64,000 nt of DNA from 70-18 sp041691815 (GCA_041691815.1 JBEPTZ010000001.1:1-64000), one strand, 5' to 3'; positions 25,376 through 34,773 are shown, counted from the first letter of the stretch. Numbers and translations are program-made. Notes: a model not told the origin generated them from the letters alone.

Positions 25376-26845
25376 ATGCCATTCACCCGCGCCGATGCCG
25401 CCGACACCCAGGGCCTGGTGCGCGGCGGCTATGGTAGCCTGCCGGAAGCCTGCTTCCTGTTGCTGCGGATCGCCGACCGGGCGGCGGCCCGCGCCTGGCT
25501 GGCCACCGCACCGGTAACCAGTATGGCGGATCTGGACGCGCCGCAAACGCGCGCACTGAACCTGGCGCTCACTCGCGAGGGGCTGGCGGCACTCGGTGTC
25601 GCCGAGCCAGTCCTGGCCGGGTTCTCGGCACCGTTCCTGTCCGGCATCGCCGGCGATGGCGGACGCTCGCGCCGGCTCGGCGACATAGGCACCAACGCGC
25701 CGGAACACTGGGACTGGGGCGCCGGCGCGCGCAAGCCCGATGTCGTGCTGCTGGCCTATGCCTCGGCCGACGATCTGGAAGCATGGTGCGCGGACCTCAC
25801 CGCGTCACCGTTCGCCGCCGGCTTCACCGTGCTGGAGAGGCTGCCGACCGCGATGCTGGACCAGCGCGAGCCGTTCGGCTTTGTGGACGGTGTCAGCCAG
25901 CCAACGCTGGACTGGCACAGCACGCCCGATCCGGGCGAGGCGGCGCATGTCGGCTACAGCAATCGCATCGCACTCGGCGAGATGCTGCTCGGCTACCCCA
26001 ATGAATACGGCCTGTACACCGAGCGCCCGCTGCTGCCGCCGGAGCAGGACCCGGGCGCCCTGCTTCCGTCGGCCGCCGACCAGCCGGCATTGCGCGATCT
26101 TGGGCGCAACGGAAGCTACCTCGTGCTGCGTCAGTTGCAGCAGAATGTCGACGGCTTCTGGCGCTGCGTGCATGCCCGTGCCGGTGGCGATGCGGCGGCG
26201 GGCATTGCGCTGGCGGAAAATATCGTCGGTCGCCGCCTGTCGGGCGCGCCGCTGCTGCCGGCCGGCGCCAGGCTGCCGGGCGTCGCGGCGGACGACGTGG
26301 CGCAGAACGGCTTCACCTATGACGGCGACGCCGACGGCCTGGCCTGCCCGTTCGGCGCCCATGCGCGGCGCGCCAACCCGCGCAACGGCGACATGCCGGC
26401 CGGCACCACCGGCGCGCTGGCGCGGCTGCTGCGCAATCTCGGTCTGGTGCGGCAGGAGTTGCGCGACGACCTGATCGCCTCCAGCCGCTTTCATCGCGTG
26501 CTGCGTCGCGGGCGGGATTACGGCGCCCAACTGACGCCGGAGCAAGCGCTGGCGGCCGACGCGCCGGTGCAGGCGGGGCTGCATTTCATCTGCCTGAACG
26601 CCAATATCGCCCGGCAATTCGAATTCGTACAGGGCGCCTGGCTGGCCGGCCGCGCCTTCAACGGGCTGACCGACGAGCGCGACCCGCTGACCGCGCCGCG
26701 GGACGGCAGCACCGACGGCTTCAGCCTGCCGCAGGCCGATGCCGCGGCACGGCGGGTGGCGGATCTGGCGCAATTCGTCACCACCCGCGGCGGCGCCTAT
26801 TGCTTCCTGCCTGGGCTGGCAGCGCTGCGCTGGCTTGCGCGGTAG
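25376..26845 (+). CDS. Dyp-type heme peroxidase
   Basis: A 489-residue protein; the start at 25376 follows the previous stop by 8 bases. The distal GxxDG motif appears as FGFVDGVSQP, with the catalytic Asp. The proximal heme-ligand His is in CPFGAHARRANPRNGDMP, and the distal Arg region follows in LRRGRDYGAQL. It lacks a signal peptide. At nearly 500 residues it belongs to the longer Dyp classes (C/D-like) rather than the ~300-residue A/B enzymes. Substrates of this family include dyes, lignin units, carotenoids and other hydrophobic aromatics. It converges on the catalase-like gene with only 3 bases between stops. Confidence 0.92.
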   Translation: MPFTRADAADTQGLVRGGYGSLPEACFLLLRIADRAAARAWLATAPVTSMADLDAPQTRALNLALTREGLAALGVAEPVLAGFSAPFLSGIAGDGGRSRRLGDIGTNAPEHWDWGAGARKPDVVLLAYASADDLEAWCADLTASPFAAGFTVLERLPTAMLDQREPFGFVDGVSQPTLDWHSTPDPGEAAHVGYSNRIALGEMLLGYPNEYGLYTERPLLPPEQDPGALLPSAADQPALRDLGRNGSYLVLRQLQQNVDGFWRCVHARAGGDAAAGIALAENIVGRRLSGAPLLPAGARLPGVAADDVAQNGFTYDGDADGLACPFGAHARRANPRNGDMPAGTTGALARLLRNLGLVRQELRDDLIASSRFHRVLRRGRDYGAQLTPEQALAADAPVQAGLHFICLNANIARQFEFVQGAWLAGRAFNGLTDERDPLTAPRDGSTDGFSLPQADAAARRVADLAQFVTTRGGAYCFLPGLAALRWLAR

Positions 26846-26848
26846 TTT

Positions 26849-28033
26849 TCAAGCTTCGAAGCGTTCGTCGCCGGTGGGCTCCACATGCGGGGTGGCGTTC
26901 ATCGACTGGCGCAGGCGGGAAAGCTCGGCGTAGATGTGCCGCCGGGCGCGGTTCTGGTTGCCCAGCGGGCGATGCGCTTCCAGGCAGTGCCAGGGATTGA
27001 TCGAGAGTCGGCCGGCGAACGCCAGCTGTGCCGAGCTGTCGAACATTTGGCGCGGCAACAGCAGCCGGGCAACCGGCACTGCCGGCGCCAGCCGCTCCGG
27101 CCAGCGGATCGAGGCGTTCTCGATCGGCATCCGACGCGGATCGGTCTGCAGTTGCACCCGCATCTCGAAGCAGGCCTCGCGGTCGGCCAGTGTGGCGGCC
27201 ATCGCTTCGCGCAGGTAGTTGTTCGGCGGGCGCAGCGGCAGGCGGGGGATGCGGCTGCGGCCGGCGGCGATCGGGTGGAAGGCGTAGCACATCGCCTGGC
27301 CGGCGCCCATCGCATAGGGCACGCAGCCCCAGTACGGGGTTTCCAGCGGGCTGCTCTGGGTGCGCGCCCACAGGCCCTGCATCAGGGCATCGAGTAGATG
27401 GCTGTCGCGCGGGCCGAGGAAGTAGAACAGCGGCAGCCCGGTGAGGATGGCGGCCTGCAACTTGGCGTTCTCGATCACGTTCGGCGTGGTGAAGGTCGGA
27501 GTGCTGATGCCGCTGAAATCCTGCGTGCCGTGCTCGTCGTCGAGCAGCTTCGGCCCCGGCACCCCCATCACCTTCACGCCGATGCTGAGCACGCCGACAT
27601 CCTCGATATCCGGCGGACTGTCCGGGCCGGGACCGCTGAACCGCACCCAAACCGGATAGCTGCCGGGCATGGCGAACAATCCGTGGCACAGCCGCTCCGG
27701 CAAGCCGGGCAACACCTCGAAGCGGCCGCGCAGCACGCCGTGAGTCTTGGTATTGCCGGCGCGCTGATACCCACCCGGCTGGTAGCGGGCGCGCATCTGG
27801 GCGGCCATCGCGCCGATGATCGCCTCGACGCAGGCGGCCTCGCCGGGCAGCTCCCGCTCCTCGGCCAAAGCGAGCGCCACCCTGCCCTGCCGGTGCAGCA
27901 GCAGCGCCTGGACCAGGGCGGCCGCCGGCGGCCGCAGCAGCGCATCGACGGGCCGGCGGAACAACGGATCGACCCGCCGCTCGACATGCAGCAACCCGAT
28001 CAACGCCCGATGCAGCGCCGCGCGCAGACTCAT
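26849..28033 (-). CDS. Catalase-like heme protein
   Basis: A 394-residue protein of the catalase superfamily, smaller than true catalases. Family blocks are HGVLRGRFEVLPGLPERLCH and SYPVWVRFSGPGPDSPP, then ISTPTFTTPNVIENAKL and the C-terminal MPIENASIRWPERLAPAVPV. The last is characteristic of SrpA/minicatalase-type proteins rather than KatE. Such proteins can act as peroxidases or, like allene oxide synthase, on lipid hydroperoxides. The start overlaps the GMC oxidoreductase stop by 4 bases (ATGA). The Dyp gene converges from the other side. Confidence 0.88.
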   Translation of the reverse strand: MSLRAALHRALIGLLHVERRVDPLFRRPVDALLRPPAAALVQALLLHRQGRVALALAEERELPGEAACVEAIIGAMAAQMRARYQPGGYQRAGNTKTHGVLRGRFEVLPGLPERLCHGLFAMPGSYPVWVRFSGPGPDSPPDIEDVGVLSIGVKVMGVPGPKLLDDEHGTQDFSGISTPTFTTPNVIENAKLQAAILTGLPLFYFLGPRDSHLLDALMQGLWARTQSSPLETPYWGCVPYAMGAGQAMCYAFHPIAAGRSRIPRLPLRPPNNYLREAMAATLADREACFEMRVQLQTDPRRMPIENASIRWPERLAPAVPVARLLLPRQMFDSSAQLAFAGRLSINPWHCLEAHRPLGNQNRARRHIYAELSRLRQSMNATPHVEPTGDERFEA

Positions 28034-29871
28034 GGCGCCACCTCGCGCAGCAATTGGTCGGCGGCCTTCTCGGCGACCATGTAGACCGCGCAGGCGATGA
28101 AGAAGCCGGGAATGCGCGGGAACACCGACGCATCCACCACCCGCAGCCCGCTGGTGCCGTGCACCCGGAACGCGCTGTCCAGCACCCCACCCTGCGCGCG
28201 CGGCCCGATGGCGCAACTGCACGACGCATGATGGCCCCAGGCCTGGTCGCGCACGAACCCGGCCAACTCGGCATCGGATTGCAACTGCGGCCCCGGTAAC
28301 TCCTCGGCGGCGATCAGCCCCTCGCGCAGCATCGGCGCGGTCATCCGGCGCACGCTGCGGATCGCCCCCACCATCGCGGCGAGGTCATCGCCGCCCGGAT
28401 CGTCACCGTCCTCGAAATAGTGAAAATCCACCAGCGGCCGGTCGCGCGGATCAGCACTGGCCAGCCGCACCCGGCCGGCGCGGTTGGCGGTGTGTGCCTT
28501 CAGGATTGCCCAGGTGAGGCAATTCTGCCGCTCGGCGCTCAGGCGCGAATAGCCGGGGAAATAGCCGCGGAATTCGCCGAGCAACGCCATGAAGAACAGG
28601 TCCGGCCCGCGTCGTGCCGCGGTGGAGCGGCGGGTGAGCGCGATGGCGGCGCCGTTGGCGACATACATGCCCTGCCGCGCCTGTTCCCATCGCGTCCATT
28701 GCCGGTCGCCGCGGCGGAACCGCGCGCCCTGCAACACCCGCCAGGCCGGGAAGGTCATGCGGTTGACCACGCCAATCTCATAGCGATCCTGCAGGTTACG
28801 CCCGACGCCGGGCAGATCGACCCGACAGGCAATGCCATGGCGGGCCAGTTCGGCTGCCTCGCCGATGCCGGACAGCATCAGCAGTTGCGGCGTATTGAAG
28901 GCGCCGCCGGCCAGGATCACCTCGCGCCGCGCACGCAGGCAACGCAACGCGCCGGGTGACGCGGCGGGGTTGGGGTCGGCGCGATAGAGTCGTTCGCCAG
29001 CCCGGAATTCCACGCCGACCGCGCGCTGTTGGCTATCCAGCAGCACGCGGGTTACCAGGGCATGCAGCAGCACATGCAGCCGGTCGGGGTGCCGCTTCGC
29101 CACCCCCAGCACCCGCTCACGCGCGCCGGTCCGGCGATGGCGATCGGTGGCAAGTGGCGTGTAGATCAGGCCGTCAGCGCGGGCGCGCAACGGGCGCCAG
29201 TCATTCGGATCGGCCCGGCCGCGCAGCAGCCAGCGTAACTGCCGCCACAGCCGGCCGCCCTGCCCGAGCGCCAGCAACGCCGAATCGGCCAGAGCATGCA
29301 TCAGCTTGAGATCGCGCAGCGCGGCCAGCGGCGCGGCACGCTCGCTCGGCAGCCAGCCATCCCAGCCATGCCGCGACGGATCGAGTCCGAGCCGCGCCAG
29401 CAGGCGCAACAGCGGCCGGTGTCGGCATGATTCCAGGCGGTGGAACCAATGCTGCATCGCCGCCGCTTTCCACGAAGCGTCGCCGGTGAGGGCGGCAATG
29501 GCATCCCAGTCCTCCGGCGGCGGGCGCATCAGGATCATCGCGTTATGTGCCGTGCAGCCGCCCAGCGTGCCGGCCCGCGGGTAGAGCACGCCATCTTCCT
29601 CGGCGGTGAACTTCGGGTCCCGCTGGCGCTGCGCCCGGTTGCGGTCGTGGCGGACGAAGAAATCCCAGCGCAGCGCTGGGTTCTCCGAGGCGAACGGGTG
29701 GAACGCCGGCACGTCATAGTCATCCGGCAGCCGCTCGCCCGGCCCGCGCGGATCGCCGCCGGCCTCCAGCAGCGCCACCCGCATCCCGCCCTCGGCCAGC
29801 CGCGCCGCCAACGTCCCGCCGCCGGCGCCGGAGCCGACAACGATATAGTCGTAGACATCCTCCCCCGGCAT
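28030..29871 (-). CDS. GMC-family FAD oxidoreductase
   Basis: A 613-residue flavoprotein. The N-terminal dinucleotide-binding motif is YIVVGSGAGGGTLAARLAEG, followed by the GMC signature PRAGTLGGCTAHNAMILMRP and the second signature GAFNTPQLLMLSGIGEAAEL. The C-terminal catalytic pair lies in DQAWGHHASCSCAIGP and SGLRVVDASVFPRIPGFFIA. The start at 29871 is only 5 bases after the cytochrome stop. Family members oxidise alcohols, sterols or glucose. No signal is visible, so it is likely cytoplasmic or carried by a partner. It sits between a diheme cytochrome and a catalase-like protein, a sensible arrangement for an alcohol oxidation step. Confidence 0.93.
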   Translation of the reverse strand: MPGEDVYDYIVVGSGAGGGTLAARLAEGGMRVALLEAGGDPRGPGERLPDDYDVPAFHPFASENPALRWDFFVRHDRNRAQRQRDPKFTAEEDGVLYPRAGTLGGCTAHNAMILMRPPPEDWDAIAALTGDASWKAAAMQHWFHRLESCRHRPLLRLLARLGLDPSRHGWDGWLPSERAAPLAALRDLKLMHALADSALLALGQGGRLWRQLRWLLRGRADPNDWRPLRARADGLIYTPLATDRHRRTGARERVLGVAKRHPDRLHVLLHALVTRVLLDSQQRAVGVEFRAGERLYRADPNPAASPGALRCLRARREVILAGGAFNTPQLLMLSGIGEAAELARHGIACRVDLPGVGRNLQDRYEIGVVNRMTFPAWRVLQGARFRRGDRQWTRWEQARQGMYVANGAAIALTRRSTAARRGPDLFFMALLGEFRGYFPGYSRLSAERQNCLTWAILKAHTANRAGRVRLASADPRDRPLVDFHYFEDGDDPGGDDLAAMVGAIRSVRRMTAPMLREGLIAAEELPGPQLQSDAELAGFVRDQAWGHHASCSCAIGPRAQGGVLDSAFRVHGTSGLRVVDASVFPRIPGFFIACAVYMVAEKAADQLLREVAP

Positions 29872-29876
29872 TCCGC

Positions 29877-32339
29877 TCAGAACGTCTTGAGGAATTCGAT
29901 CAGCGCCCGCTTGTCGGCATCGGCCAGCGGCGGTTCGGCGCTCTGCATATCGGTGCCGAAATAATGCCCGCGATTGACCACGAAATCCGGGCATTTGCTG
30001 AGCGCCAGCATCGGCTCAGCCAGATTGGCGAACACCTTCAGCGCATCGGCGTCGCTGGCGTCGGGCGGCAGCGCCTGCAGGTCATGCTTGGCCCGCAGCA
30101 GCAATTGCACCAAACGCGCGACATGCTCGGCCTTGACCGCCGGATCGACGCTTTCCGACAGCAGCCTCAGGTTGGCGAGCAGGTTGACCGGCACCCCCGG
30201 CGGAATCGGGCCGATGCGGATATCGCCGCCGGCGGTGAACAGCCACGGCAGCCAGCGATTGAGCCGGGGGCGCAGCGGCGCCAGTTCGTCGGGCAGGAAG
30301 CCGGCCGGCACCGACAGCCAGCTTCGCACCGTGGTGCGGTCGATGAGGCCGGGCACCTTGTCGCCAAGCACCGTGTCGTGCCGGCGTTTTTCTGGCCACA
30401 GCATCTGCTCGATCCCCGACTGGAAGGCGCGCATGCGGCCCGCCACACTCGGATCAGGATCGAACTGCCCCACCGTGTTGTTGAGCAGATAAGGTGCGGT
30501 GGACCACAGCGCGATCAGCGACGGCGGCCGCGTATAGCCACGCCCGCCAGCCGGCATCCGGTACGGCTTCGGCGCCCCGGTGAACGGATCGCTGACCGTG
30601 ATGGTGCCGACCGAAGGCAGTTGCTTGTAGGTATCCGAGGAAAAATTATTCCAGATATTGCCGGCCAGCGCGTTGGTCGCCAGCGGGCTGCAGGCATTGG
30701 TCTGCAGCAGCGTCACCGGCACCCGCGCGTCGGTGGAAAGGTAGTTGCCAGCAAGGAAATCCGGCGCCGCAACAATGGCGCGCATCTTCGCCTTGTAGTC
30801 CTCGGTCTTGGTCCACGCCCAGTAGCGGTTCCACCGCTCCAGATAATCCGGCCCCGCCCCACCGCCCGGATCCAGCCCCGCCGCCGGTTCCGGCTGTTTG
30901 GAGGAATGGCACCGCGCGCAGTTCTCGGCGAACACCGTCTTGCCGCGCGCCAGCACCGCCTGGTCATCGCTGAGATAGGCAGCCCCCCCCGGCGCATCGC
31001 GCAGATGGTCCGGCTGCCCGGCCTTCAGCAGAAACAGCGCCATCGCCGGCGTCTGCTGCTCGGTGGCCTGCCAGTAGGCCGAATTCTTCTGCGCCACCGC
31101 AATCTCGATCGGCGAAATCGGCTTGCCGCCGACCAGCGCGTTGAAGTGCAGCAGCCATTCCTCGCTGAACAGCCCGATATTGAGATACACCCGGTTCAGC
31201 GCCCCCAGCGCCCCCACCGAATCCGACCCGTCCTTCAGCACCCGCGGGGTCAGCGACACATTCGGCTTCTCGAAGAACGCGGTCAGCGGCCCGCTGGCGA
31301 CGAAATCGTTGAACTGCTTGTTGTGCAGGTTGGCCGCACTCAGCGTCTCGCGCCCCCAGCGTTTGGCGATCGCCAGCCGGTCGCCCAGGCTGTAGATCGC
31401 GTTCATGGTGCGCGGGTTGTTGATGTTATCCGTCGACACCAGCGAGGTATCCAGCGAGCCAGGCCGCGAAGTATGCACCAACTGGAACATGTAGTTGGCC
31501 GGATTGTTATTCCACAGGAAAATGCGGTCGATCCAGAAATACTGCGCCCCAACAGTGGAACTGAGATTGCCCCATTCCGGCTTTTCCGGATCAGCCGGCG
31601 GCCGCACCGGGCTGGGGCCGACATGGCAGAACCCGCAGGCCATGCCGACGCGATACGGCCGCACCAGGTCCTTCGAAAGATAGTAGCCGGGATCGTCGTA
31701 ATACCGCTTCGGGTCCCATTTCTTCGCCGCCGCCTCGTCGAAATCCGGGTTCGCGAACAGCCGCAGCCCGACCACGCCGGTGGCCTCGCCATAATACGAC
31801 CCCACCGGCAGGTTCTTGCCGCGCGCGCCGATCCGCACCCCCGGATATTTCTGCGCATTCTCGAACGGATCGGCCGCACAGCCGGCGGCGCGATGATCCA
31901 GCCACAGCCCGAAGCGCTTCGGGTCCGGCCCGGTCGCCTTCTCGAAGCACGGTTCGTTCATCACCCCCAGCCAGGCGAAGCGGTTGTCCCGGCCATACGT
32001 CATGCCCGGATAGCTCGACAACGTCTTCAGCAGATCGAAACCGCCGAAGCTGGCCCGCGTCATCTCGTCCCACAGCCGGTCGTCGCCGCCGGTCCAGACG
32101 TTCCACATGTTGCGCCCGGCAATCTCGGCAGCCGACAGCGCCACACCGCCATCCATGGCGTGAAAGAAGTCCTCGTCCGCCGCCGGAAACGACGCCGCGC
32201 CGCGCCCGGCCAGCAGCGCCTCGTCGCGCACCTCCCCCGATCTGGGTCCGCCCCCCAGCACCAGCCACGCCGCGACACCCCCGGCCACGAGCACAACCAC
32301 CAGCGCCGCAACAGCGCCCAGCCATCTGCCTCGCCGCAT
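29877..32339 (-). CDS. RoxA-like diheme cytochrome c, copy 2 (membrane-anchored)
   Basis: An 820-residue protein, larger than copy 1. An N-terminal helix (GAVAALVVVLVAGGVAAWLV) anchors or exports it; the start MRRGRWLG at 32339 is chosen for this. The two CxxCH sites are CGFCH (Cys235) and CARCH (Cys474), with the family's WIDRIFLWNNNPANYMFQ and NRVYLNIGLFSEEWLLHFNA between them and RPPSLIALWSTAPYLLNNTV further on. A pair of RoxA-like proteins in one cluster recalls RoxA/RoxB synergism in rubber degraders, but no LCP oxygenase is present. First gene of the cytochrome-GMC-catalase operon. Confidence 0.85.
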   Translation of the reverse strand: MRRGRWLGAVAALVVVLVAGGVAAWLVLGGGPRSGEVRDEALLAGRGAASFPAADEDFFHAMDGGVALSAAEIAGRNMWNVWTGGDDRLWDEMTRASFGGFDLLKTLSSYPGMTYGRDNRFAWLGVMNEPCFEKATGPDPKRFGLWLDHRAAGCAADPFENAQKYPGVRIGARGKNLPVGSYYGEATGVVGLRLFANPDFDEAAAKKWDPKRYYDDPGYYLSKDLVRPYRVGMACGFCHVGPSPVRPPADPEKPEWGNLSSTVGAQYFWIDRIFLWNNNPANYMFQLVHTSRPGSLDTSLVSTDNINNPRTMNAIYSLGDRLAIAKRWGRETLSAANLHNKQFNDFVASGPLTAFFEKPNVSLTPRVLKDGSDSVGALGALNRVYLNIGLFSEEWLLHFNALVGGKPISPIEIAVAQKNSAYWQATEQQTPAMALFLLKAGQPDHLRDAPGGAAYLSDDQAVLARGKTVFAENCARCHSSKQPEPAAGLDPGGGAGPDYLERWNRYWAWTKTEDYKAKMRAIVAAPDFLAGNYLSTDARVPVTLLQTNACSPLATNALAGNIWNNFSSDTYKQLPSVGTITVSDPFTGAPKPYRMPAGGRGYTRPPSLIALWSTAPYLLNNTVGQFDPDPSVAGRMRAFQSGIEQMLWPEKRRHDTVLGDKVPGLIDRTTVRSWLSVPAGFLPDELAPLRPRLNRWLPWLFTAGGDIRIGPIPPGVPVNLLANLRLLSESVDPAVKAEHVARLVQLLLRAKHDLQALPPDASDADALKVFANLAEPMLALSKCPDFVVNRGHYFGTDMQSAEPPLADADKRALIEFLKTF

Positions 32340-32459
32340 CGCCGTGTCCTCCCCCGCCGCCTCGCGCCAGCACCTCAGGACCGCAGTCTCCGGCAACGCT
32401 ATCACGATCGCCGGCCGGATGCGTATCATTTACTCGAATGTTACTTCCGCGCGCCCCCG

Positions 32460-34052
32460 ATGTCGGCTACCGTTGCGCCGCCGGCGAAACCCGCCACGGA
32501 GAACGGACGCATGTGCACCCCGCCGTATTATCCGATCATCTATGTCCGCGGCTACGCCGGCAACGACAGCGAGGTCGAGGACACCGTCGCCGACCCCTAT
32601 ATGGGCTTCAACCTCGGCTCCACGAAGCAGCGCCAGGCCTGGACCGGCGACATGCAGCGCTACTACTTCGAATCCCCGCTGGTCCGCCTGATGAAGGAAT
32701 TCGACTACCGCGACGTCTATTCCGCCGGCCTCGATAACGCCCCCGATGGCCGCGTCGCCGCGCGTTCGGTGATCGTCTACCGCTATTACGACCAGGTCTC
32801 CGACAGCTTCGGCAGCGGCGAGCAGGCGCGCATGGAGGTGTTCGGCGCCGGCCTCGGCGACCTGATCCTGAAGCTGCGCGACCAGACCAGCGCCGATGAC
32901 GCCGAGCGCGCCGCCTTCAAGGTGCATCTGGTCGGCCATTCCATGGGCGGGCTGGTGATCCGCTGCTTCCTGCAGAACCACGCCGTCTCCACCGACGAGG
33001 CGCGCGGCCTGGTCGACAAGGTGTTCACCTACGCCACCCCGCATAACGGCATCGAACTGGCCATCGTCGGCAACGTGCCCTCCTTCTTCACCCGCAACAG
33101 CGCCGACAACTTCAATCGCGCCCGGATGTGCGAATATCTCGCCCTGCCCGCCGGCACCGACCCGGTGAACACCCTGGCCGGGCGGTTCGACCCGGATCGC
33201 TTCTTCTGTCTGGTCGGCACCAACGCGCGCGACTACGCGGTGGCCGCCGGCTGGTCAGCGCGGGTGGTCGGTCCGTTCAGCGACGGTCTGGTGCGCATCA
33301 ACAATGCCGTGCTCAGCGGCACCGCGCCGGATGCCGCGGCGGACTCGCCATCGAAGCTGGCCCCGCGCGCCTACGTCAGTCGCAGCCACTCCGGCCCGTA
33401 TGGCATCGTCAACTCCGAGGAGGGCTACCAGAACCTGGTCCGCTTCCTGTTCGGCGACATTCGGGTGGACGGCGTGCTGGAGGTCGCGGCCATCACACTT
33501 CCTGACAGCATCCAGGCGATGAAGGATGCCGGCCGCCAGGTACGCGCCTCCTACCATTTCGAGGCAGTGACCACGGTGCGCGGCGCCCATTGGGATCTAA
33601 GCCGCCGGCTGGCCAGCGAGAACTCCACCGTGTTTCGCCGCTACGGCGAGTTGTTCCCCGACAATCCGCAGCCCGGCGACCGCGCCGATCACGCCAGCCC
33701 GGAACTGTTCACCACATTCTTGCGCAGCGCCGCGCGGGTGGACCAGAGCCGCGCCTCGCTCGGTTTCAGCGCCGACCTCGGCGTTCTGGTACCAGAATAC
33801 GAAGTGGACGGCGCATTGTTCCTGAAAGACCATTACGCCGGAAGCTATATCTTCCGCGACAAGCTGACCCTGGAGGCAACACCCGGCAACCCCTGGACGC
33901 TCATGTACGGCTTCGACAGTCTCACTCCAAACACCGCCCCGACGCGGGCCGAGGGCATCGCGGTGCCCGGCGGCATCATGTTCCGCATCCCTGTCAGGCG
34001 CGCGGCCAACCCGGGCATTGACGCGACACTGGTGCTGACAGCGAGGATGTAA
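32460..34052 (+). CDS. Lipase-like alpha/beta-hydrolase
   Basis: A 530-residue serine hydrolase. IIYVRGYAGNDSEVEDTV at the N-terminus is followed by the nucleophile elbow VHLVGHSMGGLVIRCFL (GHSMG). FTYATPHNGIELAIVGNVPS follows, typical of PGAP1-like/triacylglycerol lipases, with candidate Asp/His later (SDGLVRINNAVL, SRSHSGPYGIVNSEEGY). A beta-rich C-terminal domain of about 150 residues has no recognised family. No signal peptide. An in-frame ATG at 32511 has a better ribosome site (GGAG) and is a credible alternative start. It is divergent from the cytochrome operon and could release the acyl or alcohol substrate of the cluster. Confidence 0.85.
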   Translation: MSATVAPPAKPATENGRMCTPPYYPIIYVRGYAGNDSEVEDTVADPYMGFNLGSTKQRQAWTGDMQRYYFESPLVRLMKEFDYRDVYSAGLDNAPDGRVAARSVIVYRYYDQVSDSFGSGEQARMEVFGAGLGDLILKLRDQTSADDAERAAFKVHLVGHSMGGLVIRCFLQNHAVSTDEARGLVDKVFTYATPHNGIELAIVGNVPSFFTRNSADNFNRARMCEYLALPAGTDPVNTLAGRFDPDRFFCLVGTNARDYAVAAGWSARVVGPFSDGLVRINNAVLSGTAPDAAADSPSKLAPRAYVSRSHSGPYGIVNSEEGYQNLVRFLFGDIRVDGVLEVAAITLPDSIQAMKDAGRQVRASYHFEAVTTVRGAHWDLSRRLASENSTVFRRYGELFPDNPQPGDRADHASPELFTTFLRSAARVDQSRASLGFSADLGVLVPEYEVDGALFLKDHYAGSYIFRDKLTLEATPGNPWTLMYGFDSLTPNTAPTRAEGIAVPGGIMFRIPVRRAANPGIDATLVLTARM

Positions 34053-34307
34053 TCCAACGCGGTGTGGGGCACGACTAAAAGGTCAAGAAGTTCGGCGATT
34101 GCCCTCGGGGGCGGTGCCGTCGGCGAACCACACCGCATTGTCGCCAGGCAGGACACCCGCGTCCGGCGCGAGCGCAACCAGCGCTACTTTGGCATATCCG
34201 GATCGACGGGGCCGGCAACCTGCGGGACGCCGAGGTTTTTCGATGCGGCGGGGATTGCGCGGCGCTGAGGGATGAATCGCTTGGCAGAACGATGGCACTC
34301 CTGTAGC

Positions 34308-34317
34308 GTTACGTAAC
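34308..34317. promoter_or_regulatory. Palindrome upstream of the SLOG/TIR operon
   Basis: GTTACGTAAC is a perfect 10-bp palindrome with partly symmetrical CTGT/ACAG flanks, directly before the GTG start at 34323. It may be an operator or part of the ribosome-site region; no regulator gene is adjacent. Confidence 0.3.
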
Positions 34318-34322
34318 AGGAA

Positions 34323-34772
34323 GTGTCGGCTGGTGATTTGAAACGCGACGCTTGGGGGCGCTATGGGCGGATCGCGGACATGCTGCTGCTCGGCGTTGCG
34401 ATGATGACGCTCGCGCAGTTCATGGAAGCAGTTCAGCCGGTCTACCGCTCAATCTGGATCGGCCGCGCCAGCCGCGGCTACATCCCCAATGCAGGTACCC
34501 GCGTCGACACACTCGTCAAGGCGGGCGTCAGCGGTTGGGGCGCGCATCCGATCGCCCCAGTGATCCTCGCCATACTGGCCGCACTGTTCATTTTCAATAT
34601 CGACTTCGGTCCCGGCTGGATGCGCTTTCGCTTCTGGATTGCCGGCGCATTGCTGGCGGTCTGTCTTATCCCGGTCAATGTCGAGGGCGCGTTCGGCAAC
34701 GGCGTCGTGGTCGGCTGGTTCGCGGTTGTCCTCACTGTCATCGCGGCATTGCTGCGCCGCAAAGAGGCTTGA
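34323..34772 (+). CDS. Hypothetical membrane protein (operon gene 1)
   Basis: A 149-residue protein with predicted helices near IADMLLLGVAMMTLAQFMEA, HPIAPVILAILAALFIFNI, FWIAGALLAVCLIPVN and VVVGWFAVVLTVIAALLRRK. A polar loop with RASRGYIPNAGTRVDTLVKA lies between the first two. The GTG start at 34323 has AGGA very close upstream, so a start further in (ATG 34380) is possible. The next gene begins one base after the stop. No homologue is recognised; position makes it part of the five-gene SLOG/TIR operon. Confidence 0.6.
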   Translation: MSAGDLKRDAWGRYGRIADMLLLGVAMMTLAQFMEAVQPVYRSIWIGRASRGYIPNAGTRVDTLVKAGVSGWGAHPIAPVILAILAALFIFNIDFGPGWMRFRFWIAGALLAVCLIPVNVEGAFGNGVVVGWFAVVLTVIAALLRRKEA

Positions 34773-34773
34773 T

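Noticed and set aside
29964..32459. Very long open plus-strand frame continuous with the lipase gene
   Set aside because: It is antisense to the diheme cytochrome, is dominated by Arg/His/Gln/Pro composition, and has no domain; high-GC third positions create such frames. The real hydrolase starts at 32460 or 32511.
18816..34052. Rubber (polyisoprene) degradation locus
   Set aside because: RoxA-like cytochromes are present, but the LCP oxygenase and aldehyde-processing genes are absent and sequence alone cannot assign the substrate; kept only as a broader oxidation-cluster hypothesis.
34083..34298. 71-codon minus-strand frame between the lipase and the SLOG/TIR operon
   Set aside because: No ribosome site, no recognisable similarity and poor codon pattern; may be decayed sequence.
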